Assembly (NCBI GenBank): GCA_023213235.1
Contig: CP096137.1
Coordinates: 2,916,908 to 2,980,907 of the forward strand
Length of the DNA: 64,000 nucleotides
Direction: 5' to 3'
Origin: Elusimicrobiota bacterium
Lineage (GTDB): Bacteria > Elusimicrobiota > Elusimicrobia > UBA1565 > UBA9628
Positions 1-9,081 of the stretch are shown here, piece by piece. The notes below the pieces were generated by a model. It saw only the letters and a list, made by a program, of their open reading frames with translations, did no database searches and was not told the origin of the DNA. The translations under genes were made by a program, and so were the position numbers. The first letter of the stretch is position 1; each line of letters starts with the position of its first letter.

Positions 1-7
1 AAAGAGA

Positions 8-33
8 GGGCCCCGGCCTTTCGGCCGGGGCCC
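8..33 (-). terminator. Rho-independent terminator downstream of rpmE2
   Basis: On the minus strand an 11-bp perfect stem (GGGCCCCGGCC / GGCCGGGGCCC) closes a GAAA tetraloop and is followed by a short pyrimidine tail TCTCTTT. It lies 18 nt beyond the stop codon of the L31 gene, so it is placed to end that transcript. The U-tract is imperfect. Confidence 0.8.
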
Positions 34-50
34 TTATCGGAGCGAGACCG

Positions 51-458
51 CTAGTCCTTCTTCGCGGGCTTGTCCTTCTTGGGGCCGGCCGGCTTCTTCG
101 CGTCTTCCGTCTTCACGGCGGTCGAGAGAACCTTCTCGCGCTTGGCCGTATGGCCGACGTGGACGAGGCGCTTGGACTGGGTCTTCGCGACCTTGCGCTC
201 GACGGTCTTGCCCTCGGAGGCGACGAAGCGCTTCTTGAAGCGGTCGATGCGGCCGGCCGTGTCGAGAACCTTCTGCTGGCCCGTGTAAAAGGGGTGAGAG
301 AGAGCCGAGATGTCGAGCTTGACCATCGGGTAGGTCTTGCCGTCCTCCCAAACGACCGTGTCCTTGGCGACGACGGCCGAGCGGGTCAGGAAGCCCTTGT
401 TGGCGGAGACGTCCTGGAAAACGACGGTGCGATAGAGCGGGTGCAGGTTCTTCTTCAT
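51..458 (-). CDS. rpmE2: 50S ribosomal protein L31 type B, C-terminally extended
   Basis: Structural protein of the large ribosomal subunit. The first ~85 residues match the type B L31 pattern: start MKKNLHPLYRTVVFQD, then FLTRSA, WEDGKTYPMVKLDISALSHPFYTGQQK and DTAGRIDRFKKRF. The zinc-binding cysteines of type A L31 are absent, as expected for type B (zinc-independent). The protein is 135 aa, about 50 longer than usual; the extra tail is rich in Lys, Ala, Pro and Asp and probably disordered. The gene stands alone, with an extended -10 promoter just upstream and a hairpin terminator downstream. Confidence 0.93.
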   Translation of the reverse strand: MKKNLHPLYRTVVFQDVSANKGFLTRSAVVAKDTVVWEDGKTYPMVKLDISALSHPFYTGQQKVLDTAGRIDRFKKRFVASEGKTVERKVAKTQSKRLVHVGHTAKREKVLSTAVKTEDAKKPAGPKKDKPAKKD

Positions 459-467
459 GATGTAGCT

Positions 468-476
468 ATTATACCA
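468..476 (-). promoter_or_regulatory. Extended -10 promoter of rpmE2
   Basis: Minus strand reads TGGTATAAT, a consensus extended -10 element, 9 nt before the rpmE2 ATG. No convincing -35 is seen. The distance implies a leader of only a few nucleotides, and no Shine-Dalgarno sequence precedes the ATG. Confidence 0.55.
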
Positions 477-497
477 AACTCTCGTCTCAAATCGACG

Positions 498-892
498 TCA
501 GTCTTTCTTGCCCACGGCCCAGATGCCATTGCCGTGGCACGCCATATACAGGAAGACGAACGCGTAGAGCGCGGCCAGCTCGCCCTGGTTGTTGGAGGGC
601 CAGAAGTTCGAGTTCCACTGGAATTTCCAATGGAATTGCGCATACGCGACCGCCATCGTGCCGGAGCTGATGAAGGCCGCCCAACGCGTCTGCCAGCCGA
701 CCAGGATCATGACGCCGCCGACCAGCTCGATCATCCCCCGAGCCACATCTGCGAGCCGAACACGAGCGGCGGCATCTGCGGCGGGGCGTAGATGCCCAGG
801 ATCTTCTGCGCGCCGTGGAAGGCGAACAGCAGACCGGAGACGATCCGCAGCGCGGCGTACGAGGGTTCAGCGAGATGCTTGAGGGATTTCAT
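498..892 (-). CDS. DoxX-like small membrane protein (apparent frameshift)
   Basis: Four-helix inner-membrane protein of the DoxX type. The N-terminal part reads MKSLKHLAEPSYAALRIVSGLLFAFHGAQKIL, typical of DoxX; the rest continues in another frame as GMIELVGGVMILVGW with two further hydrophobic helices. The frame changes at the C5 run at 735-739; one more C restores a single ~131-aa protein. The start at 892 has a TAGAAT hexamer 6 nt upstream. DoxX proteins are linked to redox or quinone functions, but the precise role here is unknown. Confidence 0.8.
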
Positions 893-898
893 GCGCCA

Positions 899-904
899 AT
901 TCTA
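899..904 (-). promoter_or_regulatory. Putative leaderless -10 of the doxX-like gene
   Basis: Minus-strand TAGAAT (inside TGGTAGAAT) lies exactly 6 nt before the ATG at 892. Transcription would begin at or next to the start codon. The same spacing recurs at 4162, 55978, 61275 and 62695. Confidence 0.45.
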
Positions 905-909
905 CCAAA

Positions 910-1922
910 TCACTCGGAGGGCGCCGGCGGCGGTTGAGCGATGACCGAATCCTGGACGTCGACGCCCATGCCCTCGCTGACCAGGTCGTCGTGATTGCGC
1001 TCGAAAATACAGTCCCAAACGAGGACGCCGCTCGAGCGTAACGACCACAACCCCGTCTCCTCCGCCCCGGAGATGTCCAGGTGCTTGAGCGTGGCCCCGT
1101 CGACGGAATCGAGGGCGACCGCATAGCGCTCGCCCAGCGTCTCGCCCGCCCGCGGCGAGGCGTCGACGGTGAGGTCGCGCGCGACGAAGCCCTTGGTTCT
1201 CTCGATGAGCACGCTCCCGCGGATGACCGTGACGCCCGCTCCGCTCCCCCACAACACCAGCTTCGAAAAGCCGGAAAGCCGGAGCGAGCCCTCGTAAACT
1301 CCCGGACCGACGCGGATGATCCCTCCGTCCGCGCCGAGCCGCGCGGCGGCGTCGGAGATCGACGCCGCTTCCTCCGGCACCCGCACGACGCGCGCGGCGG
1401 CCGGCCCGAGAGCCGCCCAGTCGGCGTCGTCCCAGTGCTCGTAGCCGAGTTGCTTCTTGAGCGCGGCGAGCTCGCGGGCGGCCGCCGAGTCCGCGGGTCC
1501 GACCCAGAAGCCCGCAAGCCGCGACGCGACGGCGCGGACCCACTCCTCCTCCCGCAGGCGGGAACTCAGCGCCAGGATCCGCTGGATCACCGCCTCCGGG
1601 TCGGGCGACATCAGGCCTAGCGGCAGCAGTACGGCGAACCGTTTCCTCATTATGTCCGGGTCGTAGACCTCCGGATGAGAGATCAGAGCGATGCGGTCGG
1701 CCTCGAAGACGATCTCCCGGTATCTCCGGCGGGCGTCGCCTTCCCAGAACAGCTTCTGCAACTCGTGCAGGTCGGTGTTGACCACGCAGCCGGCGACCGC
1801 GCAGCGCGCGGCAGCCTGCAGGCGGATTCCCGCGAGAACGCCCTCGCTCGTCGCCGGCGCGCCGGCCGCCCCGCCGCCGGCGCAAGTAGCGCCAGCGCCA
1901 GGAGCAGCTTAGTCCAGGTCAT
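910..1922 (-). CDS. Secreted right-handed beta-helix protein (apparent frameshift)
   Basis: Exported protein with signal peptide MTWTKLLLALALLAPAAG. The C-terminal ~150 residues look like a pectin-lyase-type parallel beta-helix: GGIIRVGPGVYEGSLRL, GVTVIRGSVLIERTKGFVARDLTVD, then short repeating turns. The signal peptide and the body (from GGAAGAPATSEGVLAGIRLQ) lie in different frames, joined by one extra base in the C4 run at 1869-1872. The start overlaps the end of the upstream gene by 14 nt, so the two are probably co-transcribed. No catalytic residues can be assigned. Confidence 0.6.
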
Positions 1923-2919
1923 AAGTGATCAGGGATCTCCCGTTGAGAAACAGGGCCTTCGGCCTGCCGCCTTGAGTCGTGAACGACAGCGCCGCGGCGC
2001 CGTCGTCCGAGATCGAGCCGATGCGGTCGCCGCCGATCGAGTACGGAGCCATGAAATAGAGCGCGTCCCCGAGAACCCATTGCTCGCCGCCGTCCTGGAC
2101 CCGAAGCAGCCCCTTGCTGAGCAGATAGAGGTTTTCCCAAAGGCCTCCCGCGTCCTTCGACGAATACGCGCTGCCTTCCGGCGCCGTCGCCCACAGCTTT
2201 CCGGCCTTGAAGAAACACTCCGCCCCGAATCCGGCGTCCACCGTCTCGCGCAGCGGATTTCGCAGGACGATCGGCGCGGATCCGGTCGACACGCGGCGCA
2301 CGAACATACCGTCGGCGCTCGAACCTCCGCCGACGGTCAACAGCCCCGCCGCGTAGACCTCTCCGCCGGGGCCGAAGCAGATGTCCGTGACCTCCTCGCC
2401 TCGGGGAAGCGCCGACGTCTTGCGCCACGTGCGTCCGCCGTCGCGGGTGCGCAGGAGATCGGGCGCGTCCCAGCCCCATCCGTTCTGCGCGTCCTTGAAC
2501 CGGAAAAGATCCGGAGGATGGCGGAAGCCCGGCTTCTTCCACTCGCCGGACGGAGGCGAGACGCGCGTCCAGCTGCGGCCGCCGTCCGTCGTCGTCAGAA
2601 GCGGGCCCGTCGCGTCGAGCAGCCAGCCGCGCCCGGCGTCGAGAAACCAGACGGCGTCGGCGGAGAGCGGCGTCCAGCCCTCGAGAGGCGTCCAGCTCGC
2701 GCCGCCGTCGGCGCTGCGGAAAACCGGCCCGTCGGTGACGATCCAGCCGTTCTCGGCGTCGACGAAGCGCATGCGCGCGTTGAGCCAGGCCTCCTCCCAC
2801 CGGTCGATGTCGAGGTAATCGGATGTGCGGAAAAAATGCGCCGAGCCGTGGCGCGGCCCGGCGGCCGCGGCGGCCGCCGCGCCCAGGGAGATCAAGACAG
2901 CGAGCATCGCGGATTTCAT
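1909..2919 (-). CDS. Secreted YCF48/BNR-type beta-propeller protein
   Basis: About 336 aa with a signal peptide (MKSAMLAVLISLGAAAAAAAG). The body holds repeated propeller-blade motifs: NGWIVTDGPVFRSADGGASWTPL, GWLLDATGPLLTTTDGGRSWTRV, NGWGWDAPDLLRTRDGGRTWRK. The S/T-x-DGG-x-(S/T)W signature is typical of YCF48-like and BNR-repeat propellers. I chose the second ATG because it precedes the signal peptide and overlaps the upstream stop as ATGA. It is likely an extracytoplasmic scaffold or binding protein; no enzyme function is implied. Confidence 0.72.
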   Translation of the reverse strand: MKSAMLAVLISLGAAAAAAAGPRHGSAHFFRTSDYLDIDRWEEAWLNARMRFVDAENGWIVTDGPVFRSADGGASWTPLEGWTPLSADAVWFLDAGRGWLLDATGPLLTTTDGGRSWTRVSPPSGEWKKPGFRHPPDLFRFKDAQNGWGWDAPDLLRTRDGGRTWRKTSALPRGEEVTDICFGPGGEVYAAGLLTVGGGSSADGMFVRRVSTGSAPIVLRNPLRETVDAGFGAECFFKAGKLWATAPEGSAYSSKDAGGLWENLYLLSKGLLRVQDGGEQWVLGDALYFMAPYSIGGDRIGSISDDGAAALSFTTQGGRPKALFLNGRSLITYDLD

Positions 2920-4155
2920 CGTCCCTCCAGACAATACCGGCTCCAATCCAGGACTTTACCAGGGTACTGCGCGCGCTCGCGGAAATCGGCCTGGAACTTC
3001 TTATACGCCTTGCTCCGCGCCTCATGCTGCCCGTCCCGCTTGCGGCCCTTCTTCGTCTTTCCCCACAGCACCTTGCCGAGAGGCGAGGCGGTCGTCGGGT
3101 TCGGCTCGTCTCCCCGAGCTCGGCCCACGTCGTCGGCGCGCGGCCGAGGTCGGCTTTCGCCTGCCTCCAAACGGCCCGGAACCGGCCGAAGCCCATGTTG
3201 TAACTGGCCAGGATGAACTTTCTCTTCTCTTCGTCGGCCACCGGGGCGCCGGCCAGGAGGCCTTCCACGTAGTCGGTCTTGAGCCGCTCCAGATAGAGCG
3301 CCGCGCCGAAGGCGGAGTGATCGGCATCGTAGCGGTCCATCACGACGTTTCCGAAACGCCCCGTCATGTCCGGTTCCACCTCCTTCCAGGTGGCGTCTCC
3401 GATCTGCCAAAGGCCGACGATGCCGGACGCTTTCTTCTTCTCGGCCTGGCGGCGATAGACGGGATTCGTGCCGAAAGCCGTCTCCTGGGCGAGGATCGCC
3501 TTGAAGACGCAGCGGTCGAGGATCGGCTTTAGGGCCGCCTCGGCCGCGGCCCACGCCGCGTCGATCGCCGCGTCGAACTTGCCGCCCTCGTCGACCCAGA
3601 GGCGCTTCTTCGCGGCGTCGAGCCGCGGCTCGGCGGCCCGGCGCGCGCGCTCGCTCTCGCGCGCGGCGGCCTTGCGCGCCGCGCGAGCCTCGTCCGGCTT
3701 CTCGAACGACGCCTGGGCCAGAAGCATCGTGCCCGCGACCCGGAAATCGGTTTCGTCCTTGGCGCTCCGGGACTCGGCCCTCAGCTCGCCGACGCGGCGC
3801 GCGAGATCCTCCGCCTCGAGACGCCGCCGCAGCCGCTCGGCGCGGGCCCTTTCAGCGCGTCGCGGGCGGATTCGAGGAGGCTCCACAGCGCGTCGAGCGG
3901 CGTCGTGAAGACGCCGAAGAGATCGGCGATCGCGCCGCCCATATCCGCGTCGGAGACCGCGCCGCGGTCCTCCCTCGGCGCGGCGGAGCTCCGGCGCTCG
4001 TCCCGGTCCGACGGGCCGTGGATCGGTCCGGGGCACGGCACCTCGTAGCGCCCGAGAGGGCCATCGAAGTATCCGCCGCAATCGCCGGCGCGCGCGGCGG
4101 GAGCGGCCAGGAGGATTCCGGTGGCGACGACGAGGAGGGCGCGCGTCCCGCGCAT
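2916..4155 (-). CDS. Secreted lytic-transglycosylase-like protein (two apparent frameshifts)
   Basis: Begins with signal peptide MRGTRALLVVATGILLAAPAARAG. The middle contains ILAQETAFGTNPVYRRQ, GIVGLWQIGDATWKEV and FILASYNMGFGRFRAVW, the arrangement of SLT/goose-lysozyme-like transglycosylases, with the Glu of AQETAFG as likely catalytic acid. Three frames are needed; switches fall at the GGGCCC tract (3844-3849) and the C4 run (3112-3115), each repaired by one added base. The intact product would be ~412 aa. It probably cleaves peptidoglycan in the periplasm. TATACT lies 6 nt upstream of the start. Confidence 0.65.
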
Positions 4156-4161
4156 GCCCGG

Positions 4162-4167
4162 AGTATA
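4162..4167 (-). promoter_or_regulatory. Putative leaderless -10 of the transglycosylase-like gene
   Basis: Minus-strand TATACT is separated from the ATG at 4155 by exactly 6 nt (CCGGGC). No Shine-Dalgarno sequence can fit between them. Confidence 0.45.
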
Positions 4168-4198
4168 ACAACGCGCGCCGCGCGGCGCAACGCGCCCG

Positions 4199-5913
4199 TC
4201 AGCGCAGTCGGCGCACCAGTTCGCGGCCTTTCGCGGCCATCGCCTCGCGCTCCGCGCGGATCATCTCGCGCAGCTCGAGCTCGTGGACGCCGCTGCGCAG
4301 CGCGGCGCGCGAGAGCAGGACGCGCTCGCCCTCCTCGACGAACCCGTCGGCGAGCGCCGCGCGCACGAGCCCGCGCAGCATGCCCGTGTCGGAGCCCGGG
4401 TCGAATTCGAGCGCGCCCTTCCGCGCGGCCTCGATCACCTCGTCGACCTTCTCCTCCGGCACGCCGCGCCGGTGGGCGACGGCCCGGAGGTAGGCGCGCT
4501 CGCGGTCGTGGATCGCGCGGTCGGCGAAGGCCAGCACGGCCAGCGCCGAGAGCGCGTCGAGCGCGGGGCCGGCGTCGCCGAACTCCGTGCCCGGCAGGAC
4601 GTGCGTGCCGGCCTCCTCGTCGGGGCGCTTCCACTCCCCGAAGGGCGCGACGCGCGCGAGCACCCAGCCGACCGGCTCGCGGCAGTAGCCGCACACCGTG
4701 TCGGCCGCCTCCTCGGCCGGCGCGCCGCAGGCCTGGCAGCGCGTCGCGCTGAGGCCCGCCTTCCACTTCGTCTCCACGCCCGCGCGGCGCTGGAAGATCA
4801 GGTAGTCCGTGCGCCGGCGCCCGCTTTCCCAGCGGACCTGGACGTGGACCTCGTCGTAGTCCTGGCCGGGCTTGAAGGCGATCGTCTCCACGGCTCCGAG
4901 CTGCGCCGCCGGCGGCGCGTCGTCGTAGCGCAGCGAGGCCGGGAACTCCGCGGCCGCCAGGCCGCGCAGGCCCGACGGGTCCTTCGCGCGCAGCGCCGCG
5001 ACCCAGCGCCAGAACACGACGGCCGCCCGGTCCTCGAGCAGGGTCAGGCTCAGCTCGGGGTCGCGCTCGCGCAGCTCCGCCCAGCCGGTGACCTCGCGCC
5101 GCGGGTCCGGGAAGCGCCACTCCCACGGCACGGTCGACTTCACCGCGATCCAGTCGTAGGCGCCGGAGTTGACCCAGGTCTTGCACGCCTCGCAGCGCGC
5201 CGCGTCGGTGACGACGAGCGCCGCGCCGCAGCTCGGGCACTTCCCTCGAAGGCGCCCGGCGCCTTGCCGGTCGTCGCGGCCAGGCGGCGCACGAAGGTCC
5301 ACACTTCCTCGTACGTCTCGTGGCCGCCGTCGAGCTTGGCGCCCGTCTTGCCGTCGTGGCGCGAGCGCACGGCCGACACCTTGAACCGCACCGCGACCGC
5401 GTCGTAGTGATGGCCCGCGGCGCAGCCGAGGAACTCCGTCTCGCGCAGCTCGAGCTCGGAGAGGGCGTGGCGCACGCCGGCCGACTGCTGGCGCGCGATC
5501 TCGTCGCGCAGGCGCTCGTGGAAGCCGTCCGACACGAACGGCCGCGCCGACGGGAGGGAGTGGTTGCTCCAGGCGGCCTGCACCTTCAGGAAGATGGCCG
5601 CCGCGTGCTCGAGGAACGCGGCCTCGTCGAACCCCGGGTCGCGCTTGCGCAGCTCGGCGAGCGCGGTCCCGCGCCGCAGCACGGTCTGCGCCTCGCGCCC
5701 CTCGACGATGTCGACCGCGTCGCGGCGCTCCTTGGCCGCGCGCAGGAGCGTCCAAACCCAGTACGCGGCGACGACGCCGAAGACGACCATCGCCCACGCG
5801 AAGCCGGGCCGCCCGGTGAACTCCTGGAACTTGGCGACCAGCGCCGCGTCGCTTAGCGGATCGGGGCCGAACTCGAAGCCGAGATCGGCGAGCGTCAGCC
5901 TTTCCTCGGCCAC
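4199..5913 (-). CDS. Membrane protein with Tim44-like, zinc-ribbon and TerB-like regions (apparent frameshift)
   Basis: About 572 aa once joined. Order: a membrane helix (FAWAMVVFGVVAAYWVWTLL, ~35-55); a Tim44-like alpha/beta region (FLEHAAAIFLKVQAAWSN...); a zinc ribbon CPSCGAAL / CEACKTWV; a second Tim44-like stretch; a second ribbon CQACGAP / CGYCREPV; and a C-terminal TerB-like helical domain (ALSALAVLAFADRAIHDRERAYL, ALADGFVEEGERVLL). The frame switches at 5243-5245 (one missing C). The GTG start at 5913 follows the upstream stop closely. Likely role: membrane-associated envelope or stress protein; the biochemical function is unknown. Confidence 0.6.
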
Positions 5914-5915
5914 GG

Positions 5916-6980
5916 TCAGCGGTTCGACGGAGTCGGGGCCGAGCCGCCCGACGGCGTCTGCGCCGGCCCCGCCGGCGCCGCGCCGAGCAGGTCCTCGATC
6001 GTCCGCGCCGAGCGCGCCTGGCGCTCCTGCAGGGCCTTGCGGTAGCCGTCCTCGCGCGGGATCGCGTCGCTGACGATTCCGGTCGTCTTGCTCAGGCAGG
6101 CCCGCGGCGCCGCCTGGAAGCGCGAGGCGATCGGCGGGCCGTCGGTGTCGCCCCAGAACCAGGAGACGAACAGAATCCCCTCCTTTTCCCGAGGCTGCGT
6201 CCCGGTCTTCCAGTCCCCGCCCGGCGGCGGCACGATGCCGGAGGCCTGGATGCTGTCGAAATCCGGGCTGCTGAGCGTCACGCAGCCGGGCGTCGCCGCG
6301 GTGCCCAGGTTGCTCCCCATCTCCACGCGGCCGAAGTCCCCGGCGCCCGTGTCCTTCGGGCCGACGTTCTCGATGCGGCGCGTCATGACCTTGTCCACGC
6401 CGTTCTGCCGGTAGCCCTCGTGGAAATGAAGCCCGCGCTGCCACGCGCAGGCGTTCTGGACCTCGAGCCCGTCGAGCTTGTAGGCCTTGAGCGTCTGGCC
6501 CGCGGTGCGCATCGTCCCCGGATTGCCCGTGCCGAAGATCCGCATGCAGCCGCCCGGCGTCGCCGCCGAGTCGTTCATGTCGAGCGCGATCTCCGGCACG
6601 CCGGTGCGCACGTCCTGCCCGTTGCCCGCGCCGTGAGCCAGCCCGCCGCGCAGCAGCGGGATCGAGTTTTCGGGGTCGTTCTGGTCCCACTCGAGCACCC
6701 ACAAGCGCACGAAGTCCTGCGAGGTCGAGAAGTCGCCGATGACGACGTGCCTCCGGCTCGCGAGCTTATTGCCGAACTGGGCCATGCAGCGCTTCGCGTA
6801 GGCGAGCGCTCCGCGCGGCGCGCCGCCGCACTGGCGCAGGGTCTGCGGCTTGATCGTGCCGCTCTGCTCGTCGTAGTGCGTCCAGACCTGGGCGGACCCG
6901 GCCCAGGGATTGCAGTTGCCCTTCGAGGGCTCGGCGGAGGCCGGCAAGGCGAGCAGGACGGCGAGGGCGAGGGGCTTCAT
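5916..6980 (-). CDS. Murein L,D-transpeptidase catalytic domain protein (YkuD_2 type)
   Basis: Secreted 354-aa protein with signal peptide MKPLALAVLLALPASA. It carries the YkuD_2 signature: VVIGDFSTSQDFVRLWVLE, GLAHGAGNG, GLHFHEGY and the cysteine motif LGTAATPGCVTLSS, where the Cys is the likely catalytic nucleophile. Such enzymes make or remodel 3-3 peptidoglycan cross-links in the periplasm. AGGAGG precedes the ATG at a proper distance, with TATACT at 6999-7004 as a plausible -10. The family assignment rests on motif recognition. Confidence 0.8.
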   Translation of the reverse strand: MKPLALAVLLALPASAEPSKGNCNPWAGSAQVWTHYDEQSGTIKPQTLRQCGGAPRGALAYAKRCMAQFGNKLASRRHVVIGDFSTSQDFVRLWVLEWDQNDPENSIPLLRGGLAHGAGNGQDVRTGVPEIALDMNDSAATPGGCMRIFGTGNPGTMRTAGQTLKAYKLDGLEVQNACAWQRGLHFHEGYRQNGVDKVMTRRIENVGPKDTGAGDFGRVEMGSNLGTAATPGCVTLSSPDFDSIQASGIVPPPGGDWKTGTQPREKEGILFVSWFWGDTDGPPIASRFQAAPRACLSKTTGIVSDAIPREDGYRKALQERQARSARTIEDLLGAAPAGPAQTPSGGSAPTPSNR

Positions 6981-7022
6981 CGAGGGGCCTTCCTCCTGAG
7001 TATAAGCGGATGGCCCGGATTG

Positions 7023-8303
7023 TCAACGGGGCGCGGGCCCCGGCGCCGCTGTGCCCGGGCGCGCAGGCGCCTCCCACTCGAGCAGCCTCAGGTTGACGCC
7101 GGCCCGCGTGTAGTCCGGCTTCAGGCGCAGCGCGGCCCGGTACTGCGCGCGGGCGTCCTCGCGGCGCCCGGCCTCCTGGTAGGCCAGCCCCAGGTTGTTG
7201 CGCGCGCGCGCGTTGTCCGGCGCCTCGCGCACGCTCGCCTCCCACAGCCGGACCTCGGAGCGGTAGTCGAGCTGGCGGGACACGCTCGCGCCCGCGAACA
7301 AGACCAGAAGAACCGCGAGCGCGGAGCGCGCGCGGACCGTCGCGGCCAGCGCCAGGAACGGCCCCCAGCAGGCGAGATACAGCTGCCGGTCGTTCGCGGG
7401 ATCGAGGCGCGGCACGAAGGAGTTCGTCGGCGCGAGCTGCAGGAAGAACCAGAGAATGCCGAAGCCGAGCGCGGGCCGGCGGCGCAGGCTCCAGGCCCCG
7501 AACGCGAGCAGCGCCGCCAGCCCGGCCGTCTGCGCGGCGAGCGCCGGCGTCCACGCGGAGAGCTCCGGCAGGCCGGGGTCGATGTTGTAGCCCCGCAGCG
7601 TCGTCAGGCGCGCGAGCAGGTACCAGACGCCGTTGACCTGCGTGAGGACGTTGTCCAGGAAGCCCCTCTGCGTGAAGCCGTAGCCCAGCAAATCCCGATA
7701 GCGCGCGCTCGCGAGCATGACGAGCAGGCCCGCGCCCGCGGCCAGCCACACGGGCGCCTGGCGCCGCCAGGCCAGGCGCCCGTCGAGCAGGATCAACGCC
7801 GCCGGCAGCGTGATCGCCGACTCCTTGACGAGCAGCGACAGGACGAACAGCGCCGCCGCGGCGAGCCCCGGGGCTGCGCGCATGTACAGAAGCGCCGCCC
7901 CGAGGTAGAAGCTCGCCATCAGCGACGACGAGCGCCCGCAGATGTACGTCACCGCCTCGGTCTGCGCCGGGTGCAGCGCGAACAGCAAAGCGGCCGCGAG
8001 GGCGGCGTCCTCGCCGGCCTTCCAGCGCCGGCACAGCTCGGCTCCGAGCGCGTAGACGAGCGCGGCGTTGAGCGCGTGCACCGCGATGTTGAACGCGTGA
8101 AACCCCGCGGGCCCGTGAGACAGCGACCAGTTCAAGGCGTAGCTCGCCTTGAGCAGCGGCCGCACGCCGCTTCCCATCGTCGCGGCGAAGCCCTCATTGA
8201 CGATGACGTTGTAGTCGTCGAACTGGAAGACGCCCCACATCGAGGGGACGTGGACGGCGGCCGCGGCCAGCGCCGCGGCGCCCGCGCGCGACCGCCCGGT
8301 CAC
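7023..8303 (-). CDS. Polytopic membrane protein with C-terminal TPR repeats
   Basis: About 426 aa with roughly ten hydrophobic segments and an N-terminal FQFDDYNVIVNE motif, as in TMTC/PMT-like glycosyltransferase-fold proteins. It ends with TPR units (ARARNNLGLAYQEAGRREDARAQYRAALRLKPDY). The GTG start overlaps the stop of the upstream carboxypeptidase gene (GTGA), so translation is probably coupled. It could transfer sugars from a polyprenyl donor to exported proteins or glycans, but this is inferred from fold only. Confidence 0.65.
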   Translation of the reverse strand: MTGRSRAGAAALAAAAVHVPSMWGVFQFDDYNVIVNEGFAATMGSGVRPLLKASYALNWSLSHGPAGFHAFNIAVHALNAALVYALGAELCRRWKAGEDAALAAALLFALHPAQTEAVTYICGRSSSLMASFYLGAALLYMRAAPGLAAAALFVLSLLVKESAITLPAALILLDGRLAWRRQAPVWLAAGAGLLVMLASARYRDLLGYGFTQRGFLDNVLTQVNGVWYLLARLTTLRGYNIDPGLPELSAWTPALAAQTAGLAALLAFGAWSLRRRPALGFGILWFFLQLAPTNSFVPRLDPANDRQLYLACWGPFLALAATVRARSALAVLLVLFAGASVSRQLDYRSEVRLWEASVREAPDNARARNNLGLAYQEAGRREDARAQYRAALRLKPDYTRAGVNLRLLEWEAPARPGTAAPGPAPR

Positions 8304-9079
8304 GGCGCGTCCGCGGCGAAGGCCCGGTCGAGCAGCGCGTCGCCGCCCCACCAGCGGTCTTTCGCGCGCAGGACGATCAGCAGCACGCGCGTCCCGCCGC
8401 GCTCGGCCAGCGCCGCCAGGCACGTGCCCGCGCCGGGCGTCGTGCCGGTCTTGAGGCCGATCGCACCTTCATACCGCCCGATCAGCGCGTTCGTGTTGTC
8501 GAACGAGAGCTTGCGCCCGCCGTCGGAGACGATCGTCGCGCGCTCGAGCCGCGCCGCCGCCATGTACTCGGGCCGGGCGGCGACGGCATTCGCCAGCCGC
8601 GCGAGGTCGGAGGCCGTCGTGTACTGCCCGGGAGCATCGTGCCCGCATGGATTGCTAAAAAACGAATCGGCCATGCCAAGTCCCTTCGCTCGTTCATTCA
8701 TGCGGCGCGCGAATACTCTCTCGTCGTTCCCGGCCAACGCGCGGCACGCGTCGTTGGCCGAACGAACGATCGTCGCCGTCAGGAGAGCGCCCCTCTTGAA
8801 CCGCTCCCCTTCCTTGAGCCCGAGCCGGGTCCCCGTCTCGCGCGCGGCCGCGCGGCTCACCGTGACCGTCTCGGCCAGGCCGCCGTCCTCGATGACGAGC
8901 AGCGCCGTCATCATCTTGGCCAGGCTCGCCGGCGGCAGGCGCTTGTCCGCCCCGCCCGCCCACAGGAGCTTCCCGTCCCGCTCGACGACGTACGCCGCCC
9001 CCGCCGCGGGAAACGGGTTCGGGGCGGCCGCGGCGGCGCCCGCCAGCAGAAGGGCCAGCGCGCCGCGGCCCATCCTCAT
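8300..9079 (-). CDS. D-alanyl-D-alanine carboxypeptidase (PBP5/DacA-like)
   Basis: 259-aa penicillin-binding-fold serine peptidase with signal peptide (ALALLLAGAAAAAPNPFPAAGA). Motifs in order: SLAKMM (SxxK, nucleophile Ser ~53), SAND (SxN) and LKTGTTPGAG (KTG). It removes the terminal D-Ala from peptidoglycan pentapeptides. It stops soon after the catalytic domain and lacks the C-terminal beta domain and amphipathic anchor of PBP5, so it is probably soluble in the periplasm. The ATG lies just after the stop of the DUF3617 gene upstream. Confidence 0.88.
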   Translation of the reverse strand: MRMGRGALALLLAGAAAAAPNPFPAAGAAYVVERDGKLLWAGGADKRLPPASLAKMMTALLVIEDGGLAETVTVSRAAARETGTRLGLKEGERFKRGALLTATIVRSANDACRALAGNDERVFARRMNERAKGLGMADSFFSNPCGHDAPGQYTTASDLARLANAVAARPEYMAAARLERATIVSDGGRKLSFDNTNALIGRYEGAIGLKTGTTPGAGTCLAALAERGGTRVLLIVLRAKDRWWGGDALLDRAFAADAP

Positions 9080-9081
9080 CC

